From Aeriscardovia aeriphila (GTDB lineage Bacteria; Actinomycetota; Actinomycetes; Actinomycetales; Bifidobacteriaceae): 64,000 nt of DNA. The stretch is taken from the NCBI GenBank assembly GCA_949290445.1, contig CASERW010000003.1, positions 1-64,000 on the forward strand, read 5' to 3'. Positions within the stretch are counted from its first letter, which is position 1; each line of letters begins with the position of its first letter. Made by a program: the position numbers and the translations under genes. Shown in pieces: positions 24,612 to 33,731 of the stretch. Below the pieces are notes generated by a model that did not search any database, had not been told where the DNA came from, and saw nothing but the letters and a program-made list of their open reading frames with translations.

Positions 24612-25088
24612 TCAGCGGTACATTTCCTGATCTTCGACAGCAGTGTGCAGCATTTCGTTGTAGTCGTTGATGGCGTATTTCGGTGCTGCCACGCGCTGGT
24701 TGACGAGGTTGCAGAACTCTTCGGCCTTGCGAGCCTGGGATGGGCTGGTACCTGCTTCAACTTCCCACAACACGTCGTTGTCGATGTCGGCGGAAACGGT
24801 GATGATGCCGGTTTCGGTGTCATATTCGGCGCTCAAGTAGGTCAGGTCAGCCACGTCGTAGTCGGCGACGGCAGTGTTGTTGCCTTCGGCCGCGGCCACG
24901 CGAGGGTTGAGGTCGACGAAGCGAGGTGCGTTCTGCTTAGGAACGACGCGCTCGCCGCGCTTGTTTTCGCCAGCTGCCACGTAACGGATTTGGGAGTTTT
25001 CGAGGACGAGCTGTGCGCCATCTTCTCCGGTGAAGGTGGAAAGGGACTTAGCAGTGTAGATGCTGCGTGTTTGTTCAACATAAGTCAT
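24612..25088 (-). CDS. Conserved hypothetical protein
   Basis: 158 aa, acidic, soluble, no signal peptide or membrane segment. Starts MTYVEQTRSIYTAKSLSTFT; internal strands such as AEYDTETGIITVSADIDND and a C-terminal helix (ARKAEEFCNLVNQRVAAP). No family recognised. The stop codon is embedded in a GAGATTATCAG motif (24607-24614). It faces the same way as the upstream tRNA and gltX genes but is separated from them by a terminator. Confidence 0.7.
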   Translation of the reverse strand: MTYVEQTRSIYTAKSLSTFTGEDGAQLVLENSQIRYVAAGENKRGERVVPKQNAPRFVDLNPRVAAAEGNNTAVADYDVADLTYLSAEYDTETGIITVSADIDNDVLWEVEAGTSPSQARKAEEFCNLVNQRVAAPKYAINDYNEMLHTAVEDQEMYR

Positions 25089-25129
25089 ACTTCTAGCCTA
25101 GTTCGGGCTTTCTACAGAATGGGGTTATG

Positions 25130-25205
25130 TCTGAGAGACCGGGTTGAAGGCCAAGAGACTGGGCGAGAGCTGAGAGACCGGGCGAGAAGCTGAGAAGCTG
25201 CACGG
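25130..25205. repeat. Degenerate tandem repeats
   Basis: Imperfect units around GAGAGACCGGGCGAGA and AGCTGAGA follow each other in the gap between the hypothetical gene and the tRNA terminator (CTGAGAGACCGGGTTGA, AGAGACTGGGCGAGAGCTGA, GAGACCGGGCGAGAAGCTGA). No coding sense. Confidence 0.6.
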
Positions 25206-25215
25206 TAGCTGAAAA

Positions 25216-25248
25216 CAAAAAAGCCCGGGAGCTGAACTCTCGGGTTTC
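25216..25248 (-). terminator. Terminator of the tRNA-Glu/tRNA-Gln transcript
   Basis: CCCGGGAG and CTCTCGGG pair with one mismatch around CTGAA; on the minus strand TTTTTTG follows. Confidence 0.75.
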
Positions 25249-25253
25249 CTTCG

Positions 25254-25325
25254 CTGGGGTGCCTGGACTCGAACCAAGAATGGATGAACCAGAATCACCT
25301 GTGTTGCCAATTACACCACACCCCA
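25254..25325 (-). tRNA. tRNA-Gln (CTG)
   Basis: 72-nt cloverleaf on the minus strand. Acceptor TGGGGTG pairs with CACCCCA, discriminator G. Anticodon loop TTCTGGT gives CTG. The T-arm carries GGTTCGAGTCC. It follows tRNA-Glu in one transcript. Confidence 0.93.
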
Positions 25326-25385
25326 ATGGAATGTTCCAGCGCTTTACTGTAGCACCTTCATGCAAAGGAAACGCCGAAGCATTGG

Positions 25386-25458
25386 TACCCCCAAGCGGAT
25401 TTGAACCGCTGTTTGCGCCGTGAGAGGGCGATGTCCTGGGCCGCTAGACGATGGGGGC
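25386..25458 (-). tRNA. tRNA-Glu (CTC)
   Basis: 73-nt cloverleaf on the minus strand, acceptor GCCCCCA with TGGGGGT. Anticodon loop CCTCTCA gives CTC; T-arm GGTTCAAATCC. Lies downstream of gltX, which encodes its synthetase, and upstream of tRNA-Gln. Confidence 0.93.
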
Positions 25459-25499
25459 ATATTCACTTTTTCACCTCGCTGGCGAGGCAACAAAGAAAG

Positions 25500-25528
25500 A
25501 CTATACCGATAGTCCAGCAGGAGCGCAA
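25500..25528 (-). promoter_or_regulatory. Promoter of the tRNA-Glu/tRNA-Gln transcript
   Basis: On the minus strand TTGCGC and TATAGT are separated by exactly 17 bases, ending 42 bases before the tRNA-Glu 5' end. Confidence 0.7.
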
Positions 25529-25534
25529 GCGATT

Positions 25535-25600
25535 TCTCTTTCGGCGTGTCGAAAGAGACCGTTCTGCGCTGCGCGATTCACTAGACGCAGCGCAGAGCGG
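25535..25600. other. Two adjacent hairpins between gltX and the tRNA promoter
   Basis: TCTCTTTCG/CGAAAGAGA (9 bp, six-base loop) stands next to CCGTTCTGCGCTGCG/CGCAGCGCAGAGCGG (15 bp with one G-T pair, 12-base loop). Neither has a T-run. They lie just downstream of the gltX stop and a TGATAATCT motif (25608), so they may protect or end the gltX mRNA. Confidence 0.6.
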
Positions 25601-25640
25601 CACAGCCTGATAATCTCAAGAAATACGAGGGAAAGTGGCC

Positions 25641-27173
25641 TCAGCCCTTCAACTCACCGAGGTGCTCGCGCAAGGAGCGCAGGCGAGCAACAGTGAGGTC
25701 CTTACCCAAAATTTCCATCGACTCAAACAGAGGCGGGGAAACGCGACGGCCAGAAACAGCAACGCGAACCGGGCCATAAGCCTTACGCGGCTTGTAACCA
25801 GCCTTCTCAATGAGCTCAGCATCCAAAAGGTCATGCAAGCTCTGAGCCTTCCACTGGCCTTCCTCAACGCCTTCCAGCGCGTCAGCAGCCTTGGCCAACA
25901 CATCGTCGGACTCATCCTTGAGCTGCTTGATGGCGTCTGGTTCTGGAGCAATATAAGGCTCTTCGCTCAACAAAGAGCCAACCATGCCAGAAACTTCACC
26001 CAGCAAGCGCACACGAGGCTGAACGAGCTCCACCGAGTCGCTCAACACCTGCTGCTCGCGAGGGGTGAGCTTGTCCCACGAGTCTGCAGAAACCACGTGG
26101 TCGCGGAAGAGGTAAGGAACGGAACGGTTCAGGAAATCCTGAGGCTCGAGCTGGCGGATGTGCTCAGCGTTGAGGGCGATGGCCTTGTTCAAATCGAAGT
26201 GAGCAGGGTTGGCCTTGACGTTGCGAATGTCGAAGTTATCAGCGAGTTCTTGCATGCTGAACACGTCGTTATCTGGGGAAATCGACCAGCCGAGCAGTGC
26301 CAAGTAGTTGAGCAGGCCTTCCTTGATGAAGCCCTGGTCGCGCAGCAGGAAGAGGTTGGACTCTGGGTCGCGCTTGGAGAGCTTCTTGTTGCCTTCGCCC
26401 ATCACGTATGGCATGTGGCCAAAGAGCGGGGTCTGCTTGGCGATGCCGAGCTTCTTCAAGTAATCGTAGAGAACAACCTGGCGTGGGGTGGAGCTCAACA
26501 GGTCCTCACCGCGCAGAACGACGTTGATGTTCATCATGGCGTCGTCGACAGGGTTGGTCAGCGTGTAGAGCGCGTCGCCGTTAGGACGCACGATCACGTA
26601 GTCAGGAGTGGAGCCAGCCTTGAAGGTGATCGGGCCACGAACGAGGTCGGTGAAGGTGATGTCCTCATCAGGCATGCGCAGGCGGATGGCTGGCTTGCGG
26701 CCTTCTGCCAGGTACTTTTCGCGCTGCTCTGGCGTGGTGTTGCGGTCGTAACCGTCGTAGCCGAAGCTTGCCGGACGGCCGTTGGCAACATTGCGCGCGG
26801 CAGTCTCTTCTGGAGTGGAGAAGGATTCGTAAGCGTAGCCTGCGTCGAGGAGTTTCTGGGCGACATCCTTGTAGATGTCGGTGCGCTGAGACTGGAAGTA
26901 GGGGCCGTCTGGGCCGCCGACTTCAACACCCTCATCCCAGTCGATGCCCAGCCAGCGCAGAGCTTCGATGATCTGGTTCAAGCTCTCTTCGGTATCACGC
27001 TGATTATCAGTGTCCTCAATGCGGAACACGAGAGTGCCGTGCGTGTGGCGAGCCTCAGCCCAGTTGAACAGGGCCGTACGGACCATGCCGACGTGTGGAA
27101 TGCCCGTTGGAGATGGGCAGAAGCGCACGCGCACGTCCTTTGGCAACGTAATGTTTTCAGTGTTTTCACTCAT
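25641..27173 (-). CDS. gltX: Glutamate--tRNA ligase
   Basis: Class I aminoacyl-tRNA synthetase of 510 aa charging tRNA-Glu. HIGH-type motif in [18 protein letters not shown] near residues 18-35 and KMSKS-type motif KLSKRDPES near 246. Fits the bacterial type in which the same enzyme may mischarge tRNA-Gln for the GatCAB route (family knowledge; GatCAB is not in this window). The two tRNAs that such an enzyme serves lie immediately downstream. Ribosome site weak. Confidence 0.96.
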   Translation of the reverse strand: MSENTENITLPKDVRVRFCPSPTGIPHVGMVRTALFNWAEARHTHGTLVFRIEDTDNQRDTEESLNQIIEALRWLGIDWDEGVEVGGPDGPYFQSQRTDIYKDVAQKLLDAGYAYESFSTPEETAARNVANGRPASFGYDGYDRNTTPEQREKYLAEGRKPAIRLRMPDEDITFTDLVRGPITFKAGSTPDYVIVRPNGDALYTLTNPVDDAMMNINVVLRGEDLLSSTPRQVVLYDYLKKLGIAKQTPLFGHMPYVMGEGNKKLSKRDPESNLFLLRDQGFIKEGLLNYLALLGWSISPDNDVFSMQELADNFDIRNVKANPAHFDLNKAIALNAEHIRQLEPQDFLNRSVPYLFRDHVVSADSWDKLTPREQQVLSDSVELVQPRVRLLGEVSGMVGSLLSEEPYIAPEPDAIKQLKDESDDVLAKAADALEGVEEGQWKAQSLHDLLDAELIEKAGYKPRKAYGPVRVAVSGRRVSPPLFESMEILGKDLTVARLRSLREHLGELKG

Positions 27174-27335
27174 AATTCCATTGTGCCTAGGTATAGGGAC
27201 GCCCTTGCGCGCGAGCTGGCGGCTTTACTCGTATACTGGATTGCGCATTATTAATTTGTCAGGACGCACGCGGGCTCATCACCTTCCCGCCTCTGCCACC
27301 TGGCACCAGCGCACAAGCGCAGGAAAAGGTGAAAT

Positions 27336-28481
27336 ATGATGAATAACTTCAAGCGCGTTCACGGCGTTCGCACCACTCGTAACATCAACGGCGTTCACAT
27401 TGCTCGTCGAGCTCTCAGCATTCTGGCTTCTGCCGCACTCCTGACTTCTCTGGCCGCCTGTGGTAATCAAAAGTCGTCAAGCTCGAGCGCCACCACCTCG
27501 TCGAACCAAACGAGCGCAACGAATAAAACCGATGACAAGAATCTCACCCCCATGAGCTTTATGCTCGATTGGACGCCCAATACCAACCATGTCGGTGTTT
27601 ATGTTGCCCAGAAGCTCGGCTATTACAAACAAGCCGGCCTGAAACTCACCATTCTTCCTACCGCCCAGACTGGCGCGGAAACTGCCGTCGAATCAGGCGT
27701 TGCCAATGTTGGCTTCACTACCCTGTCGAATGTGGCTGCAGTGAACGCATCCGGCTCGCATCTGCACTTTGTTTATGATCTGACGCAAAAGCAGGTGGCC
27801 CGCTGGTGCTCGCTCAAGGCCCGCAAGGACATCACTTCTCCGAAGGATTTCTCGGGGAAGACTTTCGTCACTTTTGGCTCTGCTGAACAAACTGCTGTGC
27901 TCAAGCAGATGATCCGTCACGACGGCGGTAAGCCTGATTTCAAGACGGTGACGGTGGGCACTTCTACTTTCCAGACCTTGACCTCGGGCAAGGGCGATTT
28001 CGGTGGCTTCTATGAAACCTGGGAAGGCGTGCAGTCCCGCTTGGACGGCCCAGCTCTCAACTGCTTCATCGCTGGTGATTACGGTGTTCCTGGCAACCCT
28101 GACCAGCTGGGCTTCGCTGTGTCGAGCACGTGGGAGAAGGCTCATAGCAAGCAGGTGAAGGCTTTCGTTCAGGCCACTGCTCGCGGCTACCAGTATGCGC
28201 TGAAGAACCCTGACAAGGCCGCTTCGATTCTTTTGGAGGCAACTCGCTCCTCGGCCCTCGACCCAAAGCTCACGAAGGCTTCGATGAAGGATATTGTTGC
28301 GGGCAAGTATTGGGGTGACGCTTCTGGCAAGACGGATGTGACCGCTGCTCAGCAGTACATCAACTTCTTGGCTGACAACAATGTTTACCGCGACATCGCT
28401 CAGGACGCCAAGGTGAAGGATGTGGACGCTGCTGCTCACCCTCAGGCTTCAACTCTGGCAACGAACGACTATGTTTCGTAA
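27336..28481 (+). CDS. ABC transporter substrate-binding lipoprotein, NMT1/THI5-like (thiamine precursor type)
   Basis: 381-aa lipoprotein with signal peptide and lipobox LTSLAACG (Cys near 42), then a Ser/Thr-rich linker. The mature domain has the NMT1/ThiY hallmark FMLDWTPNTNHVGVYVAQKL and VGFTTLSNVAAV, as in proteins binding formylaminopyrimidine or related thiamine precursors. AAAGGTG precedes the ATG. The permease gene that follows overlaps it by 11 bases. I saw no TPP-riboswitch consensus in the upstream 160 bases, so thiamine control is not evident. Confidence 0.88.
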   Translation: MMNNFKRVHGVRTTRNINGVHIARRALSILASAALLTSLAACGNQKSSSSSATTSSNQTSATNKTDDKNLTPMSFMLDWTPNTNHVGVYVAQKLGYYKQAGLKLTILPTAQTGAETAVESGVANVGFTTLSNVAAVNASGSHLHFVYDLTQKQVARWCSLKARKDITSPKDFSGKTFVTFGSAEQTAVLKQMIRHDGGKPDFKTVTVGTSTFQTLTSGKGDFGGFYETWEGVQSRLDGPALNCFIAGDYGVPGNPDQLGFAVSSTWEKAHSKQVKAFVQATARGYQYALKNPDKAASILLEATRSSALDPKLTKASMKDIVAGKYWGDASGKTDVTAAQQYINFLADNNVYRDIAQDAKVKDVDAAAHPQASTLATNDYVS

Positions 28482-29346
28482 AACACACTCTGGCTCGGTG
28501 CGCGCTGGCGAGGGTGGCCGCTCTGCCGTCGAAGAAACCCGCTCTGCCGGTCGCCCTACTGGTCACTCTACTGGGCACTCTCGCTCCCGTCGGCTTGCAG
28601 ACACCCTGATTGCCACTGCTACCACGCTGCTCCTGCTCGTGTTGTGGCAGGTTGCCGTGGACGTCACGCACGTCTCTTCGCGCGTGATCACCGGCCCACT
28701 CCAGGTTGCGCAAACTCTGGTGGAAGAGTGGGATATTCTCTGGCCTGCAGCGAGCCTCACGGCGGTGGAAGGCTTTCTCGGCTTTTTCATCGCCGTGCCC
28801 TTGGGCATCGCTTTTGGCGTGTGCCTCTACGCTTCTCACGCTTTGCGCGCTGGCCTGTACCCGCTGCTCACTTTTTTGCAAACCCTGCCTTTGATTACCA
28901 TTGCGCCGCTTTTCATCATTTGGTTTGGTTTTGAGCCGGTGGGCAAGGTGGTGATGGTGGCGATGCTCTCCTTCTTCCCGGTGGCGATCGGCACGTATCG
29001 AGGCCTCGCTTCTGTGCCGAGTTACTTCTCAGATGTTGCTCTGACGTGTGGCGCGGGCAGGCTCTGGACTCTGTTTCACGTGAAAATGCGCGTTGCTGCT
29101 CGCCAGATTCTCTCCGGCATGCGTATTTCGGCGGTCTATGTTTTCGGCACGGCTGTCACTGCGGAATACCTCGGCGCGCAAAACGGCTTGGGCATTACGC
29201 TTCAGGCCGCTTTCAACTCGTTCCGCACCCCGCTGGTCCTCGCCGTCACCGTGCTCGTCGTGGCGCTCACTGGCCTGCTGACTGGCTTGGTTGCGCTGGT
29301 CAATAGCCTGTGGCTGGGTCGCGATGATGACAACTTCGATATGTGA
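28471..29346 (+). CDS. ABC transporter permease (ThiX/SsuC type)
   Basis: Inner-membrane permease of 291 aa with about six hydrophobic segments and the cytoplasmic EAA-like loop DVALTCGAGRLWTLFHVKMR that contacts the ATPase. The start at 28471 lies within the end of the binding-protein gene (11-base overlap); residues 2-40 are polar and basic. No ATP-binding partner follows: the next gene is on the other strand. The ATPase must be encoded elsewhere, or the system shares one. Confidence 0.88.
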   Translation: MFRKTHSGSVRAGEGGRSAVEETRSAGRPTGHSTGHSRSRRLADTLIATATTLLLLVLWQVAVDVTHVSSRVITGPLQVAQTLVEEWDILWPAASLTAVEGFLGFFIAVPLGIAFGVCLYASHALRAGLYPLLTFLQTLPLITIAPLFIIWFGFEPVGKVVMVAMLSFFPVAIGTYRGLASVPSYFSDVALTCGAGRLWTLFHVKMRVAARQILSGMRISAVYVFGTAVTAEYLGAQNGLGITLQAAFNSFRTPLVLAVTVLVVALTGLLTGLVALVNSLWLGRDDDNFDM

Positions 29347-29419
29347 GTTGCTTAAGATTTACACCGCAGATTATCAGCGCTGACCATCACTGCGGGCCCG
29401 CGCAGCGGGAAACCGCAGG

Positions 29420-30241
29420 TCAGGAAAGTGCAACATCCTTTGCAGGGTCGTGATAATCTACCTGCACGAGCTGCGGGATTTGGTTAAAGGTGAGGCTCGT
29501 CACCGACGCGAGGGCCGTGCCGCGCGTGAGGATGTTCGAGCTCGCCTTGCCTGTAGTGAGTACGTGACGCAAGGTCCAGATCGGCGACTCATGAGCCACG
29601 ACGATGACGTTTTGGCCCGGGTAGCGCTTGACCATTTCGAAAGCGAAGCTTTGCATGCGCTGAGCCACCTCAGAATAAGGCTCTCCCCATCCGGGGCGCT
29701 TGAGGTTCAAAATGCGCTTCCAGTTATTATGTTTCCACAGCGCAGCCTCACCTTTGCCAGGCCTCTGGCCGCGAAACACATTCCACACCTCCATAAGCCG
29801 CTCATCCGTTTGGATTGTCAGTGCTGGTAATCCAAGGTCAGCGCGCGCTTCATTTATCGCGTTCAGAATGTGGTCGGAGGTGTCGAGGGTGCGGTCCAGA
29901 GGCGAGCTGAAGAAGGCCACAGAGCGCACGATTTCCGGCTGCTCGGCCATCCAGCGAGCGGTCGCTTCGGCCTGCGCGTGGCCCAACTGCGAGAGGTGGA
30001 AGCCCGGGATTCGCTCGTACACTACCCCGGTGGGGTTCTCCACTTTTCCGTGGCGAACGAAGTTCAGCGTGGTGTGAGGGGTGTCGAGGCCCGCCTTCAA
30101 AAAGTCGGTTGTTTGGCGGGTTTGCTTAGTGGCTCCTTCGATTTCTCCAGCGTTTAAGTGCCGAGAAATGCTGGGGAAACTGCCGGTTGCGCGTTCAAAG
30201 GTGACAGGAGCTTGCCACACTGTTCCTTCTCGAGTTGCCAT
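29420..30241 (-). CDS. Histidine phosphatase (phosphoglycerate mutase-like) family protein
   Basis: 273 aa. The catalytic RHG motif is NFVRHGKVENP; the second catalytic region is VIVVAHESPIWTLRHV. Sequence between (RLMEVWNVFRGQRPGKG) fits phosphoglycerate mutase-like phosphatases rather than glycolytic GpmA. The start at 30241 has AAAGGGTGAC upstream; the longer frame to 30436 lacks support. Two oppositely oriented GATTATCA motifs (29369, 29451) flank its 3' end. Substrate unknown. Confidence 0.88.
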   Translation of the reverse strand: MATREGTVWQAPVTFERATGSFPSISRHLNAGEIEGATKQTRQTTDFLKAGLDTPHTTLNFVRHGKVENPTGVVYERIPGFHLSQLGHAQAEATARWMAEQPEIVRSVAFFSSPLDRTLDTSDHILNAINEARADLGLPALTIQTDERLMEVWNVFRGQRPGKGEAALWKHNNWKRILNLKRPGWGEPYSEVAQRMQSFAFEMVKRYPGQNVIVVAHESPIWTLRHVLTTGKASSNILTRGTALASVTSLTFNQIPQLVQVDYHDPAKDVALS

Positions 30242-30757
30242 GTCACCCTTTCTCGTGCTGCGATACTGGCCGCGCATGAGTCTGTCGCTGTTGCGAACTG
30301 CGCAAGTGCCGGCCAGAGCGGCGGCGGCCGCGCGGACGCTTGCCAGAAACTTCCGTTCTTGTAAGCCTAACAGCTGAAGCGGTTCATTCGCAGTGATAAT
30401 CTCACAGCTTGCCGTGCCAAAAGTTGCCGCGAGCAAGCCAGCATGCCAGCATAACTGCGCATTATAGGCATTTGAATATTAAGTGAAAGGGGGCTTTTCG
30501 CCTAGCTTTGGGCGAGTTTTTCTGCCCTATCCGTCCCCCGGGTTCTCATAGACTTGTAAATACGAACCTGCTACGAAAGAGTGGGTCACCCAGACCATAC
30601 GAAGCTCAGTACAGGGGCAGCACAAACAAAGAGGCAGTGCGCTGCAACCTGTATGGTGAGTTCGACGGTGATCGTGGAGGAAAGGCATGAGAGGGGACGT
30701 GCCTTTTTGCTGAAATTGAAGACCTTATACGTACCAGCCAGTTGAGTGATGATCTGC
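30242..30757. other. Intergenic region of about 515 bases
   Basis: Lies between the phosphatase gene and the divergent MFS gene. It holds a GTGATAATCTC motif (30394) and a small hairpin TCGCC/GGCGA followed by GTTTTT near 30500-30520. No gene or clear promoter seen. Confidence 0.5.
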
Positions 30758-32632
30758 ATGCCTGAACAACCGCTGAACACGAACAAAGCAAACGAAACAG
30801 AACTAACACAACCACAAGTCACGCCTACCAACGAAGCGACAGCCACAAACGAAGATTTCCCTGCCGCAGCGCCGATTGCCATTGTCGCCGCCCCGGTATC
30901 AGCAGGAGTGCGAACCAACAGCATTGCAGCCGCCGCTCCTGCCATCACTGCTGCCTATGATGAAGCGGCAACAGGAGAAGATGCGCCGCATCACAAAATG
31001 TCGCTGAAATCCGTGGGCCATGCAGTGAGCAAGGCTGGTCATGCAGCAGGCCATGCTGTCAGTAAAGCAGGTCACAAAGCCACTCAAGCGATGAGCCGTG
31101 CAGGCCACAAAGCCAGCAGCGCAACAAAAGCCGCAACTTCTCAAGTCCTTCACCCAACAGGCAAGTTAGCAGCAAAGCGTGCAAGCACTCCTTTAAGCGA
31201 CGGCGCCACACCGCAGATTCGCGAGCAACAACCTCGCACGCGCAAGCGGCGCACTCCCGCCCAGCTGCTCGCCCGTCTTTTCGGCGGCTATGTTGAGCTG
31301 TTACGTATCCCGTACACTCTGCGTTTCGTCATCGCGGCACTCTTCGGCTCCATGGTCGGGCCGATGGTGGGTATGACGGTGACAATCTCGATCAAGCAGG
31401 TTTACGGCTTGTATGTGCTCGCCGGAACCTTGAGCGCCATCCAGTCCATCTCCTCGGCCATCATCGGCCCGATTTTGGGCCAGCTCATCGACCGTTACGG
31501 CCAGCGCCAGGTCGCTATCCCGACGGTTGTTATTTGGACGACCGCCGCCGTGAGCTTCACCCTGGCTCTCGTCTTCCACGCGCCGTACCAGATCTTCTTC
31601 TTCATCATGCCGTTCCTGGGCGTCCAAGCTCCGTGGGGCTCGATGTCCCGCGCACGCTGGGCCTACATTTTGAAGGGTGACACCGTTCGCACCGACCGCG
31701 CGCTTGCCATGGCCTCCATGTTCGACGAGATCACTTGGGTGGTGGGCAATCCACTGGCCTCCATCATCGCCGTGTGGAGTTACGTTGCCGCCTTCGTTTT
31801 CACCATCGCTTGCGTGCTGACCGGCTGCACCCTCTTCTTCACCGCCGTTGGTGTCACCCCTCCTTCTATCCGCGAGCGCGCCGAAAAGGCTGGCTTGCCG
31901 ATGAAAGATTATCAGCGCCAACTTGCCCAGAGGGTTGCTGAAGAGCAGGCTCGTCAGGATGCTCAGAACGCCCTCAAAGCAGGTAAAGACGCTGAACAGG
32001 CTGAAAAGCTCGCGTCGAAGGCCAAGAATACCAAGCAGCTGGGCTACCTCTCTCCTGCTGTTCTCGCTTTGGCGGCCACTTACTTTGGTTTGGGTGCTTT
32101 CTCCTCGACGACCGGTATTTCGATTATCGCTATGGCCAACGAGCATCATCAAAGCCAGTTCGCCGGCCTCGTGTTCGCCTGCTTCTCCTTCTCCTCGCTG
32201 ATCGGAGCAGCTTTCTATGGCGCTATTAATTGGCGTTCGGCCTTGTGGAAACGCTACTACATTGGCCTGCTCGTTTTGACAGTGGGAATCTCAAGCTTTA
32301 TTTTTGCTCACGAATTGTGGCAAATTATGATCGTTTACCTCATGGTCGGCGTCTGCCAGGCTCCTACCTGGATCAACGGTTCTCAGACGGTCATGCGCGT
32401 CGTGCCTACCGACAGATTTACAGGAACGATGGCTCTGATGTGGGCTATGAATGCTGTCGGTGGCTCCATCGGCTCCGCTCTGGGTGGTCACTTCATCGAT
32501 CAGTTCGGCTCGCATGGTGGCTTTGCCACGGTGTGCGTGATGGGCTTGCTGGTGATGGTGCTCTCCTTGCTCGGATTACCACAGATCAAGAAGGCTACCT
32601 CTCGCGCCATCATCTCTCAGCTTGAGGTGTAG
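30758..32632 (+). CDS. MFS-type transporter with a long repetitive N-terminus
   Basis: About 624 aa. Residues 1-170 are cytoplasmic and of low complexity, with repeats of SKAGHA/K (VGHAVSKAGHAAGHAVSKAG, then SRAGHKASSATKAA). From about residue 185 there are 10-12 membrane segments in the major facilitator pattern, with the loop motif GQLIDRYGQRQV between helices 2 and 3, and a charged central loop (RVAEEQARQDAQNALKAGK). Substrate unknown. The start is uncertain: 30758 is used; 30746 and 30749 are in frame. No operon partner except the small gene 38 bases downstream. Confidence 0.82.
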   Translation: MPEQPLNTNKANETELTQPQVTPTNEATATNEDFPAAAPIAIVAAPVSAGVRTNSIAAAAPAITAAYDEAATGEDAPHHKMSLKSVGHAVSKAGHAAGHAVSKAGHKATQAMSRAGHKASSATKAATSQVLHPTGKLAAKRASTPLSDGATPQIREQQPRTRKRRTPAQLLARLFGGYVELLRIPYTLRFVIAALFGSMVGPMVGMTVTISIKQVYGLYVLAGTLSAIQSISSAIIGPILGQLIDRYGQRQVAIPTVVIWTTAAVSFTLALVFHAPYQIFFFIMPFLGVQAPWGSMSRARWAYILKGDTVRTDRALAMASMFDEITWVVGNPLASIIAVWSYVAAFVFTIACVLTGCTLFFTAVGVTPPSIRERAEKAGLPMKDYQRQLAQRVAEEQARQDAQNALKAGKDAEQAEKLASKAKNTKQLGYLSPAVLALAATYFGLGAFSSTTGISIIAMANEHHQSQFAGLVFACFSFSSLIGAAFYGAINWRSALWKRYYIGLLVLTVGISSFIFAHELWQIMIVYLMVGVCQAPTWINGSQTVMRVVPTDRFTGTMALMWAMNAVGGSIGSALGGHFIDQFGSHGGFATVCVMGLLVMVLSLLGLPQIKKATSRAIISQLEV

Positions 32633-32670
32633 TAGACTATCGTCCACAGTTGCCTGTGAGAGGAGAGATC

Positions 32671-32826
32671 ATGCGCTCGCGTAAGAAGAAGCCGGCATCC
32701 CATCACAAGGACCCGTTTTACAACCCTGAGCACCTCGCACAGCTCGAAAAAAGAGCTCGTGAGATGGATGCCAGATTACACATCCATGCTCACGAGCTCC
32801 TCGAAGTTGACGATCAAGAAGACTGA
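32671..32826 (+). CDS. Small basic/charged protein, 51 aa
   Basis: Begins MRSRKKKPASHHKDPFYN, continues with a charged helix (EHLAQLEKRAREMDARLH) and ends LLEVDDQED. AGGAGAGATC directly precedes the ATG, a strong ribosome site, and the frame fills the gap between the MFS gene and the convergent GtrA gene. Function unknown. Its stop codon is the first part of a TGATAATCT motif. Confidence 0.7.
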   Translation: MRSRKKKPASHHKDPFYNPEHLAQLEKRAREMDARLHIHAHELLEVDDQED

Positions 32827-32831
32827 TAATC

Positions 32832-33428
32832 TTATGCCTTCTTGTAGGCTTCGCTGGCGGCAGTGCGGTACCTCTTCGGGCCATGCTCGAGCGACCACAA
32901 GCCAATGCGGCGAGCAAAGGTGTTATCCTCCTCATGGCCAGGGCGAGGCACGTCGATGGTGAGCTTACGCGAGACGAAGTTCCACACGGAAACGATGATA
33001 GTGGCAATGATCTTGGCGATATTCGTCATCAAAATAATCATCGCGCGGTTCGGGTGAGCTGCCCTCGTGAACGGGCTGGTCATCGCCCAAATAATGCCGG
33101 AGTTAATGCCCAGGCCAATCACCGAGCAGACGACGAAAAGCACCAGCTCCATCCACTGAGCCATGTCAGAGCGATGCTGGAAAACGTAGCGCATGCTGGC
33201 CACATAATTGACCACCAGCGAGATCAAGAAGGAGATTGTTCCTGCCATCGTCGGGTTGACGTGGAAGAAAGCCACCAAAATGTTGAGGACACCCCAGTCG
33301 ATGAAGAAGCAGACGAAGCCAATTACACCGAACTTGATGAATTGCGCCAGCAGATGCCTCAGTGCCGGGTTCATCTTCTGTGCCCACTGAGGAAGCTTCG
33401 TATCTGGGGTATCTTCTGGGGTTGCCAT
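32832..33428 (-). CDS. GtrA family membrane protein
   Basis: 198 aa with four membrane segments (FIKFGVIGFVCFFIDWGVLN, ISFLISLVVNYVASM, LVLFVVCSVIGLGINSGIIW, IIATIIVSVWNFVSRK), the GtrA layout; the family helps move undecaprenyl-linked sugars across the membrane in glycan modification. AGAGGAGAACTC precedes the ATG. The C-terminal 40 residues are polar. No glycosyltransferase partner is beside it, so its polymer is unknown. Confidence 0.9.
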   Translation of the reverse strand: MATPEDTPDTKLPQWAQKMNPALRHLLAQFIKFGVIGFVCFFIDWGVLNILVAFFHVNPTMAGTISFLISLVVNYVASMRYVFQHRSDMAQWMELVLFVVCSVIGLGINSGIIWAMTSPFTRAAHPNRAMIILMTNIAKIIATIIVSVWNFVSRKLTIDVPRPGHEEDNTFARRIGLWSLEHGPKRYRTAASEAYKKA

Positions 33429-33574
33429 GAGTTCTCCTCTTATCGTCGTACCTGAATGTTTTAGCAGATGAACCCGCCAATCTGGGTGGAATTCAGCCTT
33501 TTTGCACTCTATTCAGGGGATTTATCTACAGTATCCTCTCCATTCGCCCAACAACCACATGCAAATGGTAAGGC

Positions 33575-33601
33575 GTGCGCGCTCGAGGGGTGAGCGCGCG
33601 C
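33575..33601. other. GC-rich hairpin
   Basis: GTGCGCGCTC and GAGCGCGCGC form a 10-bp stem with a seven-base loop, then TTTCTG. It lies in the 303-base gap between divergent gtrA and MIF-like genes, where no terminator is needed. Otherwise nothing recognisable there. Confidence 0.5.
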
Positions 33602-33731
33602 TTTCTGATACGGACACGAGCTGCGGGCGCGGGCGGCGGAACGAGGACTGGCGGCGGCGAGCTAACGTACCAGGCCGGCGCAAAAGGTAGAGTGGAAGCG
33701 TACGAAAACTCTCAGTTTTGTGGAGGTTGCT

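Noticed and set aside
25635-27254. Long plus-strand frame opposite gltX
   Set aside because: Antisense shadow of gltX, whose synthetase motifs are clear; no ribosome site and atypical residues.
27181-27335. TPP riboswitch before the thiamine-type binding protein
   Set aside because: The conserved riboswitch blocks (CTGAGA, GATAATGCC-type) are not present in this stretch.
31301-32152. Minus-strand frame opposite the MFS gene
   Set aside because: His/Arg/Gly-rich shadow without a membrane or domain pattern.
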